Part shown: piece after piece, positions 62,397 through 64,000 of the stretch | How positions within the stretch are numbered: the first letter of the stretch is position 1 | Layout: each line of letters opens with the position of its first letter | Origin: Flavobacterium sp. UBA6721 | Lineage (GTDB): Bacteria > Bacteroidota > Bacteroidia > Flavobacteriales > Flavobacteriaceae | Direction of reading: 5' to 3' | Length of the DNA stretch: 64,000 bases | Assembly (NCBI GenBank): GCA_002454195.1 | Contig: DKIJ01000035.1 | Location: 4,715-68,714, forward strand | Translations under genes and position numbers: made by a program | The notes under the pieces: model-generated | The model's input: the letters and a program-made list of their open reading frames with translations, nothing else | Told to the model about the DNA's origin: nothing | Database searches by the model: none

Positions 62397-64000
62397 ATGA
62401 AAACAACTATACCTCAATTCCGTTTTTTATCTTTTGTTTTTTTTATTGCCTCTTTGCTTTTTAGCAATATTTCTTTTGGTCAAACAGTACTGCTTGATCA
62501 GGCTGATTTGGATTATGCTCCCGGAGAAACAGTTCATATAACGGGTTCTGGCTGGCAGCCAGGTGAAACGGTAGCACTGCAAGTAGATAATCTCACTGAT
62601 CCTAATGTAGATTGTGGTCCTGTCACTCCACAGCCCCACGAATTATGGACTGTTGTTGCTGATGTAAATGGTAATTTTACGGCTTCCTGGTATGTAAATG
62701 ATTGTGAATTAAATACTGATTTGATGCTTGGAGCTTTAGGTCAGACATCAGGATTTACATATGAGGTGTTTTTTACTGATAGTGTCAGTGCAACAACTAT
62801 CGATACACCTACTGGATTTACAACTATCAGTGTTGCTCCTGGAGGAACTGTAAATGTACCTTATGCATTTACATATACGACTGGTGGCACAGGCACTACT
62901 ACTGCTACCACTGGATCTACTACTAGCATTACATACAATGTATATTTGCGAATAGGAGGTACAGATTATCTCATTGTCGGCCCTGTAACTCAGACAGGAC
63001 TTTCGAATGGAACTCACTCAGTGGGTTCTGCTGGTTCGCCATTAATTGCATCAGTAACATTTAACGGTGTCGGAGGAAATCCACTTGGGTCGGGTGGAGA
63101 GGGTTATTCCCTTAAAGTAGATGTTGTAAAAAATAATGGGAGTAACCCAGGATCAAATTCAGCAACAGCAAATAACTGGGTGCAAGTTTCATCGTTTGGT
63201 TCAATTGATTCAGTCTCTGTAGGTGCACAGTCTGCTGGAGTTACTTATGGTACGGCAAGCGCTCCAACTTATTCTGTTACTTCTTTAAGAGGTAGTAATG
63301 GAACAGTAAATGGTACATATAGCGTATCGGGATTACCTGCAGGTGTTACTTCAGCGGGTTTTTCACCTTCAGCGACATTTACAGCTACTGGAGGAAATGC
63401 ATTTCCGGGAGTAACCTTAACGTTGAATGTTCCGGCAAACTTAAATGCAGGTTCATACACATTTCAAGTAAACTTATCAGATGGATCGAATTCGATTTCT
63501 ACAGATGCTACCTTAATTGTGGGTAAAGCCAATCCAACGGTAGTTGTTACCCCATATAATGTTACCTATGATGGTGCTGCGCATACCTCAACTTATACTA
63601 TTAGTGGTGTAAATAGTGAATCAGGCGCAACAGTAGGAACGATCAATGTATCAGGAACGACTCATACCAATGCGGGAACCTACACAGGAGACACATGGAG
63701 TTTTACAGGAGCTGCTAACTATAATAATACCAGTGGAGTTGTAATAAACAATGAAATTGGCAAAGCCGATGCAGTAATCACAGTTACTCCTTACGATGTG
63801 ACTTATGATGGTAATTCTCATACTGCCAGCTTTACAGCCGTAGGAGTTGAAAGTCCAACACCTGTAGATTTAACCAGTTTGATGAATGTTAGTAGCACAA
63901 CGCATACCAATGCAGGAACCTATTCTTCTGATTCATGGAGTTTTGCAGGTAATAGCAATTACAACGCCGTAGCGTCAACAACTATTGAAGATAAGATTGG
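62397..64000 (+). CDS. Large secreted protein with MBG repeats (C-terminus outside window)
   Basis: An open reading frame starting MKTTIPQFRFLSFVFFIASLLFSNISFG (signal peptide) that runs past the right edge. Residues about 30-140 form a domain LLDQADLDYAPGETVHITGS...WYVNDCELNTDLML, followed by a Gly/Ser/Thr-rich Ig-like part. From about 63525 come tandem MBG repeats of 79-80 residues (KANPTVVVTPYNVTYDG, KADAVITVTPYDVTYDG, each with THTNAGTY and WSF). Such proteins are large surface adhesins, usually ending in a T9SS sorting domain, which would lie outside the window. The second repeat ends at about 63990. Confidence 0.82.
   Translation, partial: MKTTIPQFRFLSFVFFIASLLFSNISFGQTVLLDQADLDYAPGETVHITGSGWQPGETVALQVDNLTDPNVDCGPVTPQPHELWTVVADVNGNFTASWYVNDCELNTDLMLGALGQTSGFTYEVFFTDSVSATTIDTPTGFTTISVAPGGTVNVPYAFTYTTGGTGTTTATTGSTTSITYNVYLRIGGTDYLIVGPVTQTGLSNGTHSVGSAGSPLIASVTFNGVGGNPLGSGGEGYSLKVDVVKNNGSNPGSNSATANNWVQVSSFGSIDSVSVGAQSAGVTYGTASAPTYSVTSLRGSNGTVNGTYSVSGLPAGVTSAGFSPSATFTATGGNAFPGVTLTLNVPANLNAGSYTFQVNLSDGSNSISTDATLIVGKANPTVVVTPYNVTYDGAAHTSTYTISGVNSESGATVGTINVSGTTHTNAGTYTGDTWSFTGAANYNNTSGVVINNEIGKADAVITVTPYDVTYDGNSHTASFTAVGVESPTPVDLTSLMNVSSTTHTNAGTYSSDSWSFAGNSNYNAVASTTIEDKI

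Noticed and set aside
62748..63017. Ser/Cys-rich minus-strand frame inside the MBG gene
   Set aside because: Same artefact of low-complexity sequence.
1..64000. tRNA or rRNA genes
   Set aside because: No cloverleaf arms or rRNA-like stretches were recognised in any gap, on either strand, by eye.

Overview
The window reads as chromosomal DNA of a Flavobacterium-like member of the Bacteroidota. The evidence is low GC, many TAnnTTTG promoter -7 boxes with little Shine-Dalgarno signal, a SprB-like giant adhesin with a type B type IX secretion (T9SS) C-terminus followed directly by a PorP/SprF protein, a TonB-dependent receptor with a CarboxypepD_reg-like N-terminus, and many small flavobacterial lipoproteins and membrane proteins. 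No rRNA, tRNA or CRISPR array was seen.

Layout. 1-5058: a dihydroorotase-like gene running off the left edge (it lacks the HxH metal site), a BatA/VWA membrane protein, a beta-propeller lactonase and a DEAD-box helicase. 5293-11936: a five-gene minus-strand operon of response regulator (frameshifted), membrane-anchored HEAT protein, processive GT2 glycosyltransferase, LTA-synthase-like sulfatase with a C-terminal TPR module, and YaiO-like TPR/beta-barrel protein. This looks like a complete route for making, modifying and exporting a surface polysaccharide and is the best candidate here for an undescribed system. 12154-20424: housekeeping genes (TIGR02757, LolD-like ABC ATPase, MsrA, SerA, SerC, acyl-CoA reductase, ferredoxin), with a relict gene end next to an orphan small gene. 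20500-36410: TonB receptor, YchF, topoisomerase IV ParE/ParC, a cNMP/CBS/DUF294 protein coupled to a DEDDh exonuclease, TerC, a pentapeptide protein and MurQ.

36755-49472 is more accessory: a secreted MORN-type protein with a DnaJ-like cysteine tail, an HNH plus Mrr restriction pair, a ZIP transporter, methyltransferases, RlmD with two conserved small envelope genes, a DUF2975/HTH pair and a RelE/ParE toxin-antitoxin pair. The gaps between these genes hold several families of intergenic repeats: arrays of degenerate 7-mers, structured multi-hairpin elements, CTCGACTTCGCTCGA-type palindromes, tandem AACCGCAAAG units and GC-rich inverted repeats. 49706-64000 holds IlvD, a lipoprotein, the SprB-like adhesin with its SprF partner, an aldo/keto reductase with an SGNH hydrolase, an orphan histidine kinase, and the start of a second large secreted protein built from MBG repeats that runs off the right edge.

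Genes that work together: serA with serC (serine synthesis), parE with parC (decatenation), the adhesin with SprF (surface adhesion through T9SS), HNH with Mrr (DNA restriction), and the 5293-11936 operon (inferred surface glycan).
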